Origin: Helicobacter sp. NHP19-003
Lineage (GTDB): Bacteria > Campylobacterota > Campylobacteria > Campylobacterales > Helicobacteraceae
Direction: 5' to 3'
DNA: 64,000 bases
Assembly (NCBI RefSeq): GCF_019703305.1
Contig: NZ_AP024814.1
Span: forward strand, 434,001 to 498,000
The position numbers and the translations under genes were made by a program. Every line of letters starts with the position of its first letter. The first letter of the stretch is position 1. Shown in pieces: positions 1-10,734 of the stretch. Under the pieces are notes generated by a model, which worked only from the letters and a program-made list of their open reading frames with translations, made no database searches and was not told where the DNA came from.

Positions 1-1
1 C

Positions 2-2001
<2,000 letters not shown>

Positions 2002-2002
2002 T

Positions 2003-2009
2003 TATAATA
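2003..2009. promoter_or_regulatory. Overlapping divergent -10 elements between tgt and the gene at 2034
   Basis: TATAAT reads on the plus strand at 2003-2008 and CTATTATAA reads on the minus strand across the same bases. Helicobacter housekeeping promoters rely mainly on the -10 box, so both divergent genes may start from one shared element. The position supports the TTG at 2034 as the plus-strand start. Inference from sequence only. Confidence 0.5.
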
Positions 2010-2033
2010 GCCGAAAATGTCGGGAAATGCGGG

Positions 2034-3446
2034 TTGAAAAAAGTTGCCTTGATTGTTGAGGGCGTGGTCGCCAAAAAATTCATGGAATTGGTGGTGTCGA
2101 AGTATTTCAGCAATAATTTTTACTTAGTCGTTACCAAGTCCCCCGAGTGCTTGCCCCCAAGTTTGCCTAGCACCTTTGAGTTACACATTTTTGACCCCAC
2201 TTCTGTCTACCGCCTCAACCCGCTCATAGATGCCCATGTGAGTGATGTCTTTGTTTTGCTAGAGGACATTAAAGAGCAACAGGCGGTGTGTGAGATCATT
2301 AGGCAGAAGAATAAAGAAGTGCGCCTTGTGAGCTTGGCGCAAAAGTGGGAGGGGGTCAAAGACGAACGGGTGGTGTTGTTAAACCCGAGTGAAATCATCG
2401 CCAATAAATTTATTGCCAACATCCCTAATGTGCCCAGCGTCCCGCAGGGTTTCGGACTAGAGCAGGGCGAACTTATGGAGATCGGCGTGCCTTTTGGGAG
2501 CGTCTTTGCCTACCGCCACATAGGATCTTTACGCCAAAAGGACTACCGCATTGTGGGGGTTTATCGCAAGAACGGGTTTTACCTAAGCCACCCTTCAATG
2601 GTGATCCAACCCAGAGATCAGCTCTTGGTGGCGGGCAATCCTGAAACTTTAAATAATGTCTACTTGCAGGTCAAAAGCAATGTAGGGCAGTTTCCCGTGC
2701 CTTTTGGGCGGGATTTCTATTTATACCTTGACATGTGTCTGCAGAGCAAAGAGGCCTTGCAACGCGACATAGACCAAGCGTTAGCCTTGCACAGCCAACT
2801 CAAAAGCACCATGCTCTATATCCATGTGCTCAACCCCACAGACACCGCCACGATCGAGCAAATCCGCGCCACTGAGAACAAGAACATTCGGGTGGTGTTG
2901 GACTTTAGGGGGCGCAGTTTTGCGGCAAAACTACGCCAAGATAGCCAAAAGAAAATTGGGCTTGTGGTGGTCGGCAAAGAGATTTTTAAACGCCAAGAGA
3001 ACCGCAGAGCGTTGTTTGAGAGCGTGAGCCCCATCTTTAAAACCAACGCCACAGGGCTCAAGGGGCTACGAAAAAGCTTAGTTGTACTGAACCAAAGCAT
3101 GGAGAGCAACGAGGACATTTCCTCGGTGATGTTTGATGTGTGCGCACAGATGGATTTAAAGATGTTGCTCTACGACTTTGACCCTGATAAACGCTACAAT
3201 GTCGAGGTGATCCAAAATTACCGCTACCTATCCCACATTTACAACAGGAGGATCAAAGTGATCCGTACCCAAAGTAAAAACCCCGTGCTGTTTTTAAATA
3301 GCCTTGAAACCCCCATTTTGCAGTTCTTGCCCTTTGAATCGTGCATCACCAAGAACCCCTTTTGGGGGCTGTTTTTTGCTAAGTTGGAGCGGGTGGCGTT
3401 TTTGAACGACACCCACCCCCAAATGTTTATCCCGGTAGTGGAGTGA
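2034..3446 (+). CDS. TrkA-C/COG3400-like cytoplasmic protein (HP0282-like)
   Basis: About 470 residues. The start is taken as TTG 2034, giving MKKVALIVEG, because a TATAAT box at 2003 lies inside the longer frame. The N-terminus looks like a Rossmann-type strand-loop-helix. Around residues 150-210 a segment with YRIVGVYRKNGFYLS and IQPRDQLLVAGNPE resembles the TrkA C-terminal (RCK_C) ligand-binding domain. No membrane segments are obvious. It stands three bases before aroB and probably forms one operon with aroB and the MscS gene. The family is conserved in epsilonproteobacteria; a link to ion transport is only suggested by the RCK_C-like part. Confidence 0.75.
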   Translation: MKKVALIVEGVVAKKFMELVVSKYFSNNFYLVVTKSPECLPPSLPSTFELHIFDPTSVYRLNPLIDAHVSDVFVLLEDIKEQQAVCEIIRQKNKEVRLVSLAQKWEGVKDERVVLLNPSEIIANKFIANIPNVPSVPQGFGLEQGELMEIGVPFGSVFAYRHIGSLRQKDYRIVGVYRKNGFYLSHPSMVIQPRDQLLVAGNPETLNNVYLQVKSNVGQFPVPFGRDFYLYLDMCLQSKEALQRDIDQALALHSQLKSTMLYIHVLNPTDTATIEQIRATENKNIRVVLDFRGRSFAAKLRQDSQKKIGLVVVGKEIFKRQENRRALFESVSPIFKTNATGLKGLRKSLVVLNQSMESNEDISSVMFDVCAQMDLKMLLYDFDPDKRYNVEVIQNYRYLSHIYNRRIKVIRTQSKNPVLFLNSLETPILQFLPFESCITKNPFWGLFFAKLERVAFLNDTHPQMFIPVVE

Positions 3447-3449
3447 CCC

Positions 3450-4475
3450 ATGCGATTAGACATACAGACCAAAGACTTTAGCTACCCCGTGTGTATCGGT
3501 AATTTAGAACAAATCACCCATGCGAGCAAGGTTTTAGTCGTTAGCGACTCTATAGTTGCCCCCCTGCATTTAAACACTCTATTAAGCAAACTTAAAGCCC
3601 CCCACATTTTCACCCACATGATCTCAAGTGGGGAGGAACACAAGACATGGCAGGGCATAGAGGGGATTTTAGAGTCCGCCTTCCAAGCCAACTTGAGCCG
3701 TAAGGATTTAATGTTGGCTTTGGGGGGGGGAGTGGTGAGCGATATGGTGGGCTTTGCCAGCGCCATTTATAAAAGGGGCATCGCCTTTCAAATCGTGCCG
3801 ACCACGCTTTTGGCCCAAGTGGATGCGAGCGTGGGGGGCAAGACAGGCATTAACAACAAATACGGCAAAAACCTGATCGGGGCGTTTCACCCCCCAAGAG
3901 CCGTGCATATTGACCCCTTATTTTTAACAACCCTGCCAAAGCGGGAGTTTAAGGCAGGCATGGCCGAGATGGTTAAAAAAGCCGTGTGCTTTGATAAGGA
4001 TTATTTTAAATGGCTTGAAAGCCACCCTTTAGAACAACACCTAGAGCTGGGCATTTACAAAAGCGTAGCGATCAAGGCGAGTGTTGTGGCGCAAGATGAA
4101 AAAGAAGAGGGTTTGCGCAGGGGGCTTAATTATGGGCACACCTTCGCCCATGCCATTGAAAAGGCGGGTGCTTACAGCACGCATTTGCACGGCGAGGCGG
4201 TGGCGATTGGCATGCAAATGGCTAATGCTTTGGCGCTAAAACTAGGGCTATTAGAGCAAGCCACACAAGAGCGCATACAGGCATTGCTGAAAACCTATGG
4301 GCTAGATTTGCCCTACCACATTGCGGATTTTGAAAGTTTTTACAAGGATTTACAAATGGATAAAAAAAACACCAAGGGCATTTGCTTTATCTTGCCAAAA
4401 GGTTTAGGAGCGTTTGTGGCAAGGGAGGATATGGATAAATCTACTTTAAAGGAGGCGTTGCATGCGTGGCTTTAG
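3450..4475 (+). CDS. aroB: 3-dehydroquinate synthase
   Basis: AroB converts DAHP to 3-dehydroquinate, the second step of the shikimate pathway, using NAD and a divalent metal. The NAD-binding segment GGGVVSDMVGF is near residue 90, followed by TTLLAQVDASVGGKTG. The metal ligands sit in MAEMVKKAV, NYGHTFAHAIE and LHGEAVAIGMQ. Length 341 residues is normal. ATG 3450 lies three bases after the previous stop. The last 14 bases overlap the start of the MscS gene, so the two are translationally coupled. aroK for a later step of the pathway is at 29420. Confidence 0.97.
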   Translation: MRLDIQTKDFSYPVCIGNLEQITHASKVLVVSDSIVAPLHLNTLLSKLKAPHIFTHMISSGEEHKTWQGIEGILESAFQANLSRKDLMLALGGGVVSDMVGFASAIYKRGIAFQIVPTTLLAQVDASVGGKTGINNKYGKNLIGAFHPPRAVHIDPLFLTTLPKREFKAGMAEMVKKAVCFDKDYFKWLESHPLEQHLELGIYKSVAIKASVVAQDEKEEGLRRGLNYGHTFAHAIEKAGAYSTHLHGEAVAIGMQMANALALKLGLLEQATQERIQALLKTYGLDLPYHIADFESFYKDLQMDKKNTKGICFILPKGLGAFVAREDMDKSTLKEALHAWL

Positions 4476-5976
4476 TGTGTTGTTGTTGATCTTTGGCTTT
4501 TTGTTTGCCGAGAGTGTGCCTGACCTCGTCAGTAAGCTGGATGGTCTTGCCAAAAAGCTAGAAAAGACAGACAGCGTGTGGCTGCAAAAGTATAAAAACT
4601 TTGAGGACTATGGCAAAATCTCTTTAGAAATTGCCAAAATCCAAAACAGCCTAAAAAAGCTAGATGCAAATAGCCTAGAGGCCAATAGCTTGAAGCACAG
4701 CCTGCAAACCTTACAACATCAGGAAAAATTGCTCGAATCCTACAAGAGCAACCCCTTTAAAGGCTTAATAGAAAAGCCCGCCATCGCCAATGTGCCCAAC
4801 ATAAACAACCCCTTGGCCATTGTAACGGGCTTATCTTTCGTTAAGGCCATGCGCGCCAAACTCGCCACTTTAGAGCAACACCAAAAGTCTTTAGCGCAAA
4901 TCATTTCTACTATCCACGAACGCCTAAAAATCTTGCAAGAATTGCAAGAGCTAGAGCCAAGCAAATGGCAGGCCCCCCTATATGCTGAAAAGACCAAACA
5001 AATTGAATTTGAGAGCGCACGAAATCTGCTCAAAGCCAACCTAGATGCCTACAAAAAGGACATGGACGAAACAACCCAAAACCTTAAAGCCCAAATCAAA
5101 GACCAAATCTTTAAACTCTTGTATGTCTTGCTTGTGGTGTGCGCTAGTGTTGTCTTAGCATGGATGCTAAAGCACCTCAGCCACAAATACCTTTACAACG
5201 ATGAACGCGCCTACACCATCAACAAGGCGATCAATTTTATCAATGTCAATGTCGTGGTGCTGATTTTTCTCTTTGCTTACTTAGAAAATGTGTCCTACCT
5301 TTTCACCATGCTAGGCTTCGTGGGCGCAGGTTTTGCCATTGCCATGCGGGATTTATTCATGAGCGTGCTAGGCTGGCTCACGATTATCCTAAAGGGGAGC
5401 GTGCATGTAGGCGATCGGGTGAAAGTGTCTAAGGATGGCAGCGTGTATGTGGGTGATGTGCTCGACATCTCCATGCTCTACATCACGCTGTTTGAAGCCG
5501 TAACGCTCACAACCTATCTAAAAAACAACGGGCGGGCCGGGCGCATTGTCTTTGTCCCCAATAATTGCATTTTCAATGGCTTGCTCACTAATTACAGCCA
5601 CTTAGGACTAAAGACCATATGGGACAGCGTGGAGTTTTTCCTAACCTTTGACTCCAACCACGAAAGGGCTGTACAAATTGCCACCCAAATCGCCACCAAG
5701 TACTCCAAAGAGTACAGCCAAACCACAGCCACACAACTTAGTAAAATGCGGGCCAAATACGCCCTACGCTCCATTGAAACAGACCCAAAAGTCTTCCTTA
5801 TGGCAGAAAAGGAGGGAATGCGCCTGTATGTGTCCTATCTAACCAACGCTTACAGCACCTTGTCTTTGCAATCCACCATCTCCACCGCCATTGTGCAAGC
5901 CTTCTTAAAGACCAACGACATCTTTTTAAGCCAAGCCCTTAAAGAAGTGCAAACCAAGCAAATAGACATGGATTAA
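4462..5976 (+). CDS. MscS-family mechanosensitive channel with large periplasmic region
   Basis: Residues 1-17 form a signal peptide (LLLIFGFLFAES). A coiled-coil-rich exported region of about 200 residues follows, then three hydrophobic segments at roughly 210-340. The pore helix region GFAIAMRDLFMSVLGWLTIIL and the beta-domain entry GSVHVGDRVKV are typical of MscS proteins. The cytoplasmic vestibule domain makes up the rest. The family opens under membrane tension and protects against osmotic downshock. A good SD (AAAGGAGG) lies inside aroB just ahead of ATG 4462. The stop overlaps that of the convergent pxpC-like gene by four bases. Confidence 0.9.
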   Translation: MRGFSVLLLIFGFLFAESVPDLVSKLDGLAKKLEKTDSVWLQKYKNFEDYGKISLEIAKIQNSLKKLDANSLEANSLKHSLQTLQHQEKLLESYKSNPFKGLIEKPAIANVPNINNPLAIVTGLSFVKAMRAKLATLEQHQKSLAQIISTIHERLKILQELQELEPSKWQAPLYAEKTKQIEFESARNLLKANLDAYKKDMDETTQNLKAQIKDQIFKLLYVLLVVCASVVLAWMLKHLSHKYLYNDERAYTINKAINFINVNVVVLIFLFAYLENVSYLFTMLGFVGAGFAIAMRDLFMSVLGWLTIILKGSVHVGDRVKVSKDGSVYVGDVLDISMLYITLFEAVTLTTYLKNNGRAGRIVFVPNNCIFNGLLTNYSHLGLKTIWDSVEFFLTFDSNHERAVQIATQIATKYSKEYSQTTATQLSKMRAKYALRSIETDPKVFLMAEKEGMRLYVSYLTNAYSTLSLQSTISTAIVQAFLKTNDIFLSQALKEVQTKQIDMD

Positions 5977-6947
5977 GCCAAACTCTCCACCATTGCCTTA
6001 ATGCGGGCTTGATACGCCTTTCTCGCCTGCAAGGCTTCTTGCAAACTGACCGATTTAAACCGCACTTGTTGGTTGGGGGCAAACTGCCCCAAGCGGTCTA
6101 AATCACAGCTGATTAAGGTGCAATACATCGCAAAGCCCCCGCCACTAGGTGCGTCCCTTAAAAGCACGATGGGCTCATTGCCCCCCGGGGCTTGCATCGA
6201 GCCTACGGGATAGCAAGCGTCTGTGATATTGCTAGGGTTTGCCCCCGCCCCAAAGGGTTGGGGCAAGTCTTTATAATTGAACTTCTGCCCGTTTTTAAAG
6301 CGATAACCTAGTCTATCCGCCTGCGTGGAGACCACAAAAATATCTTTAAAAAGATTTTCTAGGCTCTGCTCTGTGAGCTTGTAATCTTGTAGTCCTAGCA
6401 CCACCCTTAGCTCTTCAATCTCTTTAAGTTCTAAATGGTAGCTCTTATCTAGGCTCTTAGGGCTAGGCTTGCCTGTGGGGGTGCCGATGGGCAGAATGTC
6501 CCCGGCTTCTAATTTGCGTCCCTTAAAGCCCCCGATCCCGCCTAGGGGGTAAGTGGAGCGAGAGCCCATCACAAGGGGGACATCAACCCCCCCGGCAATG
6601 GCTAAATACGCCCTAGCCCCCTTTTTAAAATAGCTAAACTCCAACACCCCCCCGGCGGGCACTTTTAAGGCGGTGTGGCTAGGCATCTCTACCCCATTGA
6701 TTTTAGGCGTGGTCTCAGCCCCGCACACCGCCACCACGGCTTCTTTTTCAAACTCTAATTTTGCCGGCATGAGTGCCATTTCTAGCCCTGCGGTGTTTTT
6801 ATCATTACCCACAAGGGCATTCGCCACAATGAAGGACGCTTGATCCAATGCCCCCCCGGGCGGAATACCCAAATGGTAGTAGCCATACCGCCCCAAATCC
6901 TCCACAAAGGTCGCAATCCCCGGGCTTAAAACTTTAAAAGTATTCAT
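5973..6947 (-). CDS. pxpC: KipA/PxpC-type carboxyltransferase-like subunit
   Basis: The 324-residue protein begins MNTFKVLSPGIATFVEDLGR and then has YYHLGIPPGGALDQ, the hallmark opening of the KipA / PxpC / urea-carboxylase CT-C family. In PxpABC this subunit works with PxpB and PxpA to hydrolyse 5-oxoproline with ATP; in urea carboxylase the equivalent domain transfers the carboxyl group. It is the last gene of a minus-strand operon (pxpA, BCCP, BC, pxpB, pxpC) and overlaps pxpB by four bases. With biotin subunits in the same operon the real substrate may be another lactam, amide or urea-like compound. Confidence 0.85.
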   Translation of the reverse strand: MNTFKVLSPGIATFVEDLGRYGYYHLGIPPGGALDQASFIVANALVGNDKNTAGLEMALMPAKLEFEKEAVVAVCGAETTPKINGVEMPSHTALKVPAGGVLEFSYFKKGARAYLAIAGGVDVPLVMGSRSTYPLGGIGGFKGRKLEAGDILPIGTPTGKPSPKSLDKSYHLELKEIEELRVVLGLQDYKLTEQSLENLFKDIFVVSTQADRLGYRFKNGQKFNYKDLPQPFGAGANPSNITDACYPVGSMQAPGGNEPIVLLRDAPSGGGFAMYCTLISCDLDRLGQFAPNQQVRFKSVSLQEALQARKAYQARIKAMVESLA

Positions 6948-7840
6948 GCCAAAGCCTTTAGTATTTCTTGGTTATAGCCTTTTGGGTCAGCCTGCCACTC
7001 TTGCAAAGAAAAGGGCGTTTGGCGGATTTTTAAATCAAAAGTCCCTTCTTCTACTTGCTTGACATAGGCGTTGTATTCACTTTCAGTGCATGGGCTAAAC
7101 TTGATGATGTCCCCCGGGTTTAAAAACACCATGCTCTCTTTGAAGTAGGGCAAGCGTTGTTTAGGGTCCCACACGGGGGCGGGGGTGATGCCCATCATTT
7201 GATACCCGCCCCCCCCACGCACGGCGTAAATGCACCCAAAGCACCCCCCATGCCCGATGGTTAAAGCCGGGGTGTCTATGCGGGCGATGGGGTATTTAGG
7301 CACTTCAATTTGTTTAGCCCGCTCCACTAGCTGATAAAGCCATGGCAAGCCGGCGACAAAGCCTATCATGCTCACAAACCATGGGCTTTCGGCGTGTGCC
7401 TTGATGAACTCTTCAACACTTGCATACCCATTCATTTGGCGAGCGTATTCTATGTCTGTCATATTCGGGTCTAGAGTAGAGCCGGGCTCTCTGCACTGAT
7501 GGTTATTACGAAAGCCCATTAGGCACGCGTGGGTATAGGGGTCGTTGTAAAGCACGGGCATTTCTATCAAGCGGGTTTGGATTGTGGTTTGTGTGCCTAC
7601 GACCTCTTGCTCTAGGGATTTTAAAATCTCTAGGGCTTTCTCGTGGGGTAAAATGTCCGGGTCAAAGGCGATCATATAGGACGCATTCGCCGGGCAAATC
7701 TCTGTAATGCCCTTCACTTGCATTGCCCTTAGTTTCTTGCAAATCGCCATCGCTAAGAAAAACGCCTCTAAGGACATGCCCTCTTCACTCACCTCCACGA
7801 ATAAAAAAGTGTCCCCCCCAAAGCTGTATCTAAACCCCAT
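6944..7840 (-). CDS. pxpB: KipI/PxpB-type carboxyltransferase-like subunit, long form
   Basis: The N-terminus MGFRYSFGGDTFLFVEVSEE resembles the KipI domain of urea carboxylase. The family core follows, with GFVAGLPWLYQLV and the glycine-rich GHGGCFGCIYAVRGGGGYQM with TPAPVWDP. At 298 residues it is longer than the usual 210-250 for PxpB. The extra part, roughly 105-165, contains CREPGST and ARQMNGYASVEEFIKAH, a pattern reminiscent of urea-carboxylase KipI segments. It overlaps the biotin carboxylase gene by 11 bases and pxpC by four, so the subunits are probably made in fixed ratio. Substrate unproven. Confidence 0.82.
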   Translation of the reverse strand: MGFRYSFGGDTFLFVEVSEEGMSLEAFFLAMAICKKLRAMQVKGITEICPANASYMIAFDPDILPHEKALEILKSLEQEVVGTQTTIQTRLIEMPVLYNDPYTHACLMGFRNNHQCREPGSTLDPNMTDIEYARQMNGYASVEEFIKAHAESPWFVSMIGFVAGLPWLYQLVERAKQIEVPKYPIARIDTPALTIGHGGCFGCIYAVRGGGGYQMMGITPAPVWDPKQRLPYFKESMVFLNPGDIIKFSPCTESEYNAYVKQVEEGTFDLKIRQTPFSLQEWQADPKGYNQEILKALA

Positions 7841-9200
7841 ACTTGCCTCCTATATAGTCTTCTAAAAAATGGATGCTGTAATCGCCCGCCTGCACCCTTT
7901 CGTGGGCGATGAGCTTTTTAAACAGCCCGATTGTGGTCTTCACCCCCTCTATCTTAAACTCCCCTAATGCCCTTTTAAGCTTACTTAGAGCAAAGGGGCG
8001 GGTTTGGTCATAGACGATGAGTTTAGCCACGAGCGAGTCGTAAAAGGGGGGGATGGTGCGGCCACTAAAGAGCATACTATCTAGGCGAATGCCTGAGCCT
8101 GTGGGGCATTGTAATTTGGTGATTTGCCCGGGGCTTGGGAAGAAATTATTCTGCGGGTCTTCGGCATTGATCCGCACCTCTATGGAGTGCCCCCTTAAAC
8201 TTATGTCGCTCTGTTTATAGGCTAAAGGCTCGCCATCGGCAATGCGTAGCATTTGGCGGACCAAATCCACGCCCGTAACCATCTCTGTAATGGCGTGCTC
8301 GACTTGTATCCTTGTGTTCATTTCTAAGAAGTAAAACCCCTTGCTTTTTGAGTCGTATAAAAACTCCAAAGTCCCCGCCCCCTTATAGCCCACTTCTTGT
8401 GCCATACGCAAAGCACAGGCACATAAAGCCTCTCTTGTTTGGCTGTCTAAACTCGGGCTTGGGGCTTCTTCTAGCACCTTTTGGCGGCGGCGTTGCATGG
8501 AGCATTCGCGATCGTAAAGGTGTATGACATTCTCGCCATCGCCTAGCACCTGCACCTCAATATGCTTGGCATTTTCTAGGTATTTTTCTAAATACACCCC
8601 CCCATTGCCAAAGGCGCTCGTGGCTTCTGCTATGGCGACATTAAACTGCTCTTTTAAAGCCTTTTCATTGGCGACAAATCTAATGCCCTTGCCCCCGCCC
8701 CCGGCAATGGCTTTGATGAGTAGGGGGTAGCCGATCTGCTCTGCCTGCTCTAGGGCTTGCTTTAAATCTTGCAAAACGGGGGTACTTGGCATGGTAGGCA
8801 CTTGGCTTTTTTTCGCCTGCTCTAGGGCTTTGGCTTTATCCCCCATTGTGGCGATGGTGTCGCTACTAGGACCGACAAAGATAATGCCCGCCTCTTCAAC
8901 TTTTTTAGCAAATGCGGCGTTCTCGCTCAAAAAGCCATAGCCGGGGTGTATGGCATCGACTTTTGCCTCTTTGGCGATTTTTAGCACATTTTCGATATTC
9001 AAATAGCTCTTATAGGCTAAATTCTCGCCCACTCTATAGCTCTCATCGGCTAATTGACAAGCCAAATTGCCCGCGTCTGCGTCTGTGTAAATCGCCACGG
9101 CTTGCATGTTTAACTCGTGGGCGGCTTGGATAATCCTCACGGCAATTTCACCGCGGTTAGCCACAAGCACCTTAAAAATCTTGCGGGGTGTGTGTGCCAT
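7830..9200 (-). CDS. Biotin carboxylase subunit (AccC-like) of the oxoproline/lactam operon
   Basis: A 456-residue ATP-grasp biotin carboxylase. The N-terminal domain starts KVLVANRGEIAVRIIQAAHEL; the ATP lid KAIAGGGGKGIRFV lies near residue 165; the catalytic stretch EMNTRIQVEHAITEMVTG lies near 290. It loads CO2 onto biotin carried by a BCCP. Its position between a BCCP-like gene and KipI/KipA-type genes suggests a multi-subunit carboxylase separate from fatty-acid acetyl-CoA carboxylase, although a role as AccC for lipid synthesis cannot be excluded from this window. No other accC copy is visible here. Confidence 0.92.
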   Translation of the reverse strand: MAHTPRKIFKVLVANRGEIAVRIIQAAHELNMQAVAIYTDADAGNLACQLADESYRVGENLAYKSYLNIENVLKIAKEAKVDAIHPGYGFLSENAAFAKKVEEAGIIFVGPSSDTIATMGDKAKALEQAKKSQVPTMPSTPVLQDLKQALEQAEQIGYPLLIKAIAGGGGKGIRFVANEKALKEQFNVAIAEATSAFGNGGVYLEKYLENAKHIEVQVLGDGENVIHLYDRECSMQRRRQKVLEEAPSPSLDSQTREALCACALRMAQEVGYKGAGTLEFLYDSKSKGFYFLEMNTRIQVEHAITEMVTGVDLVRQMLRIADGEPLAYKQSDISLRGHSIEVRINAEDPQNNFFPSPGQITKLQCPTGSGIRLDSMLFSGRTIPPFYDSLVAKLIVYDQTRPFALSKLKRALGEFKIEGVKTTIGLFKKLIAHERVQAGDYSIHFLEDYIGGKYGV

Positions 9201-9434
9201 TTAGCCCACCACAAAGAGCACATCGCCGGGATTGACAAATTGTTCGTTCTCAGCCTTGATCTCTACGATCTTGCCCGCCACTTCGGCTTTGATCTCATTA
9301 AAGGTTTTCATCACTTCCACAAGGCAGAGCGTGGTGTCGGGCTGGACTTGTGATCCCACTTCTACAAAGGGGGCGGCATCGGGGTTGGGCTTTCTGTAAA
9401 AAGTTCCGGGTATGGGGCTAATGACTTCATGCAT
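9201..9434 (-). CDS. Short biotin carboxyl carrier protein
   Basis: A 77-residue stand-alone biotinyl domain. It contains the biotinylation motif CLVEVMKTFNEI, with Lys at the modified position, and begins ISPIPGTFYRKPNPDAAPFVEVG, which is AccB-like. It lacks the longer N-terminal region of AccB. Its stop directly abuts the ATG of the biotin carboxylase gene and it follows pxpA by ten bases, so it is the carrier for this operon's carboxylase. It needs BirA for activation. Confidence 0.9.
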   Translation of the reverse strand: MHEVISPIPGTFYRKPNPDAAPFVEVGSQVQPDTTLCLVEVMKTFNEIKAEVAGKIVEIKAENEQFVNPGDVLFVVG

Positions 9435-9444
9435 GCTTTCTCCT

Positions 9445-10218
9445 TTAAGCGGTGTGGATTTTGGGTTTTTGGATTTTGATGTCCTTTTCTTCTAAGAGCT
9501 TGCGTGTGGCTTGTATGAGAGCTAGGGCTCCGGGCGTGTCGCTGTGGATACAGACCGAGTCGAAATCCACGCTGATCGTCTTGCCGCTCACGCTTTGCAC
9601 GCTGCCCTGCTCGCACGCTTGCAAGACTTTTTGGGCGACTTCCTCAGGGGTGTAGGCCCGCGCCCGGCGCACCATCACCAACTGCCCATCATCGCCATAG
9701 TCGCGATCCCCGTAAAACTCCCGCACAAAGGGGTGTTTCAACTCCTTAGCCACCGCATGCGTTTGGGTGTTCTCCATGCAATAAATGGGTAAATGGGGGT
9801 TGTATTTGTGTAAAGTGCTGATCAATGCATAAGAAAAATCGCGATCCTTGCTGGCGTGTATGTATAGACTGCCATGCGGTTTGAAGTGGTGCAAATGTCC
9901 GCCCAGCAAGTGCAAAAAGGCTTGCAGTGCCCCCATTTGGTAAAGGCAGTCGTTGGTGAGCTCTACAGGGTTAGCCACCATGTGCCTACGCCCAAAGCCC
10001 ACCAAATCCCTAAAGCCCGGGTGCACCCCGATTTCTACCCCATATTTTAGGGCGTTCTCTACAGAGTGTCGCATGATATTTGGGTCGCTAGCGTGAAAGC
10101 CCGCGGCGATATTGCAACTGCTGATGAGTTGCATGATCTCACCATCTACGCCATCGCCGATGATCCAAGGTCCAAAACACTCGCCCATGTCGCTGTTTAA
10201 ATCAATCTCTGTTTTCAT
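9445..10218 (-). CDS. pxpA: PxpA / LamB-YcsF family lactam hydrolase subunit
   Basis: The start is set at ATG 10218 (MKTEIDLNSDMGECFG) because AAAGGAGAGAC precedes it; the longer frame upstream is not conserved-looking. The 257-residue protein has family motifs SSCNIAAGFHASDPNIM, GVEIGVHPGFRDL, FKPHGSLY and, near the end, SVSGKTISVDFDSVCIHSDTPGALALI. In PxpABC this subunit carries out the 5-oxoproline ring-opening chemistry that yields glutamate. It is first in the minus-strand operon and divergent from the DUF485-actP operon. A weak extended -10 (TGCCATACT) lies about 20 bases before the SD. Confidence 0.92.
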   Translation of the reverse strand: MKTEIDLNSDMGECFGPWIIGDGVDGEIMQLISSCNIAAGFHASDPNIMRHSVENALKYGVEIGVHPGFRDLVGFGRRHMVANPVELTNDCLYQMGALQAFLHLLGGHLHHFKPHGSLYIHASKDRDFSYALISTLHKYNPHLPIYCMENTQTHAVAKELKHPFVREFYGDRDYGDDGQLVMVRRARAYTPEEVAQKVLQACEQGSVQSVSGKTISVDFDSVCIHSDTPGALALIQATRKLLEEKDIKIQKPKIHTA

Positions 10219-10382
10219 GTCTCTCCTTTGTGAAAACCCAAGTATGGCACAGAAACAACAACACTTAAAATCTAGGCTTTTAAAATAAACCTTCAGGCTA
10301 CCAAGCGTTACCAAACCCCCCAAACCCCTTTTTGAAAGCTTTTTAAAAAGCCGGCTCGGGGCGTGTGGTTATTTAATCTAGC

Positions 10383-10406
10383 TAATATGCCAAAAAACGA
10401 AAGGAG
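10383..10406 (+). promoter_or_regulatory. Probable promoter (TAATAT) and SD for the DUF485-actP operon
   Basis: TAATAT at 10383-10388 is followed by a purine-rich leader and AAGGAG at 10401-10406. The next in-frame ATG is at 10411, but codon two is TAA. A perfect palindrome GCTTTTTAAAAAGC lies upstream near 10337 and could be a regulatory or transcript-end structure. Confidence 0.45.
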
Positions 10407-10410
10407 TGGC

Positions 10411-10734
10411 ATGTAAGAAGCGATCGCTGAGTTTAAAGCCTTTGTGACGTTGCGGCAAAAAGTTTCGTGGGTTTTAGCGGGGGTTGTCTTTCTGTGTTAC
10501 TACGCCTTTGTGCTAGGCATCGGGCTCTTCCCCCAAGTGTTGGCTTACCGCCTAGGTCCTAGTGCGATCACGCTAGGCATTGTGGCGGGGGCGTTCTTAA
10601 TTCTGCTATGTATCGCTCTAACGGGGCTTTACACCTTTTTAGCCAACGAGCATTTTGACACCCGCCAAGCCCAAATCTTAAACAAACTCCAAGAGAGCGG
10701 GGCATTAAAGGAGCTACAAAATGGCATGGCTTAG
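10411..10734 (+). CDS. DUF485 (YjcH-type) membrane protein with a stop at codon 2 of its natural frame
   Basis: DUF485 proteins are small two-helix partners encoded before solute:sodium symporters such as ActP. The natural frame reads ATG-TAA-GAA-GCG-ATC-GCT-GAG-TTT-AAA-GCC and then [16 protein letters not shown]. The residues after the stop (EAIAEFKAF) look like the family's conserved N-terminus, so translation would be expected at 10411 where the SD is. As written, a product could only begin at GTG 10444 (96 residues, no clear SD) or by reinitiation. Two transmembrane helices are near residues 10-30 and 40-63 of that form. The 3' end overlaps actP by 14 bases. Confidence 0.75.
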
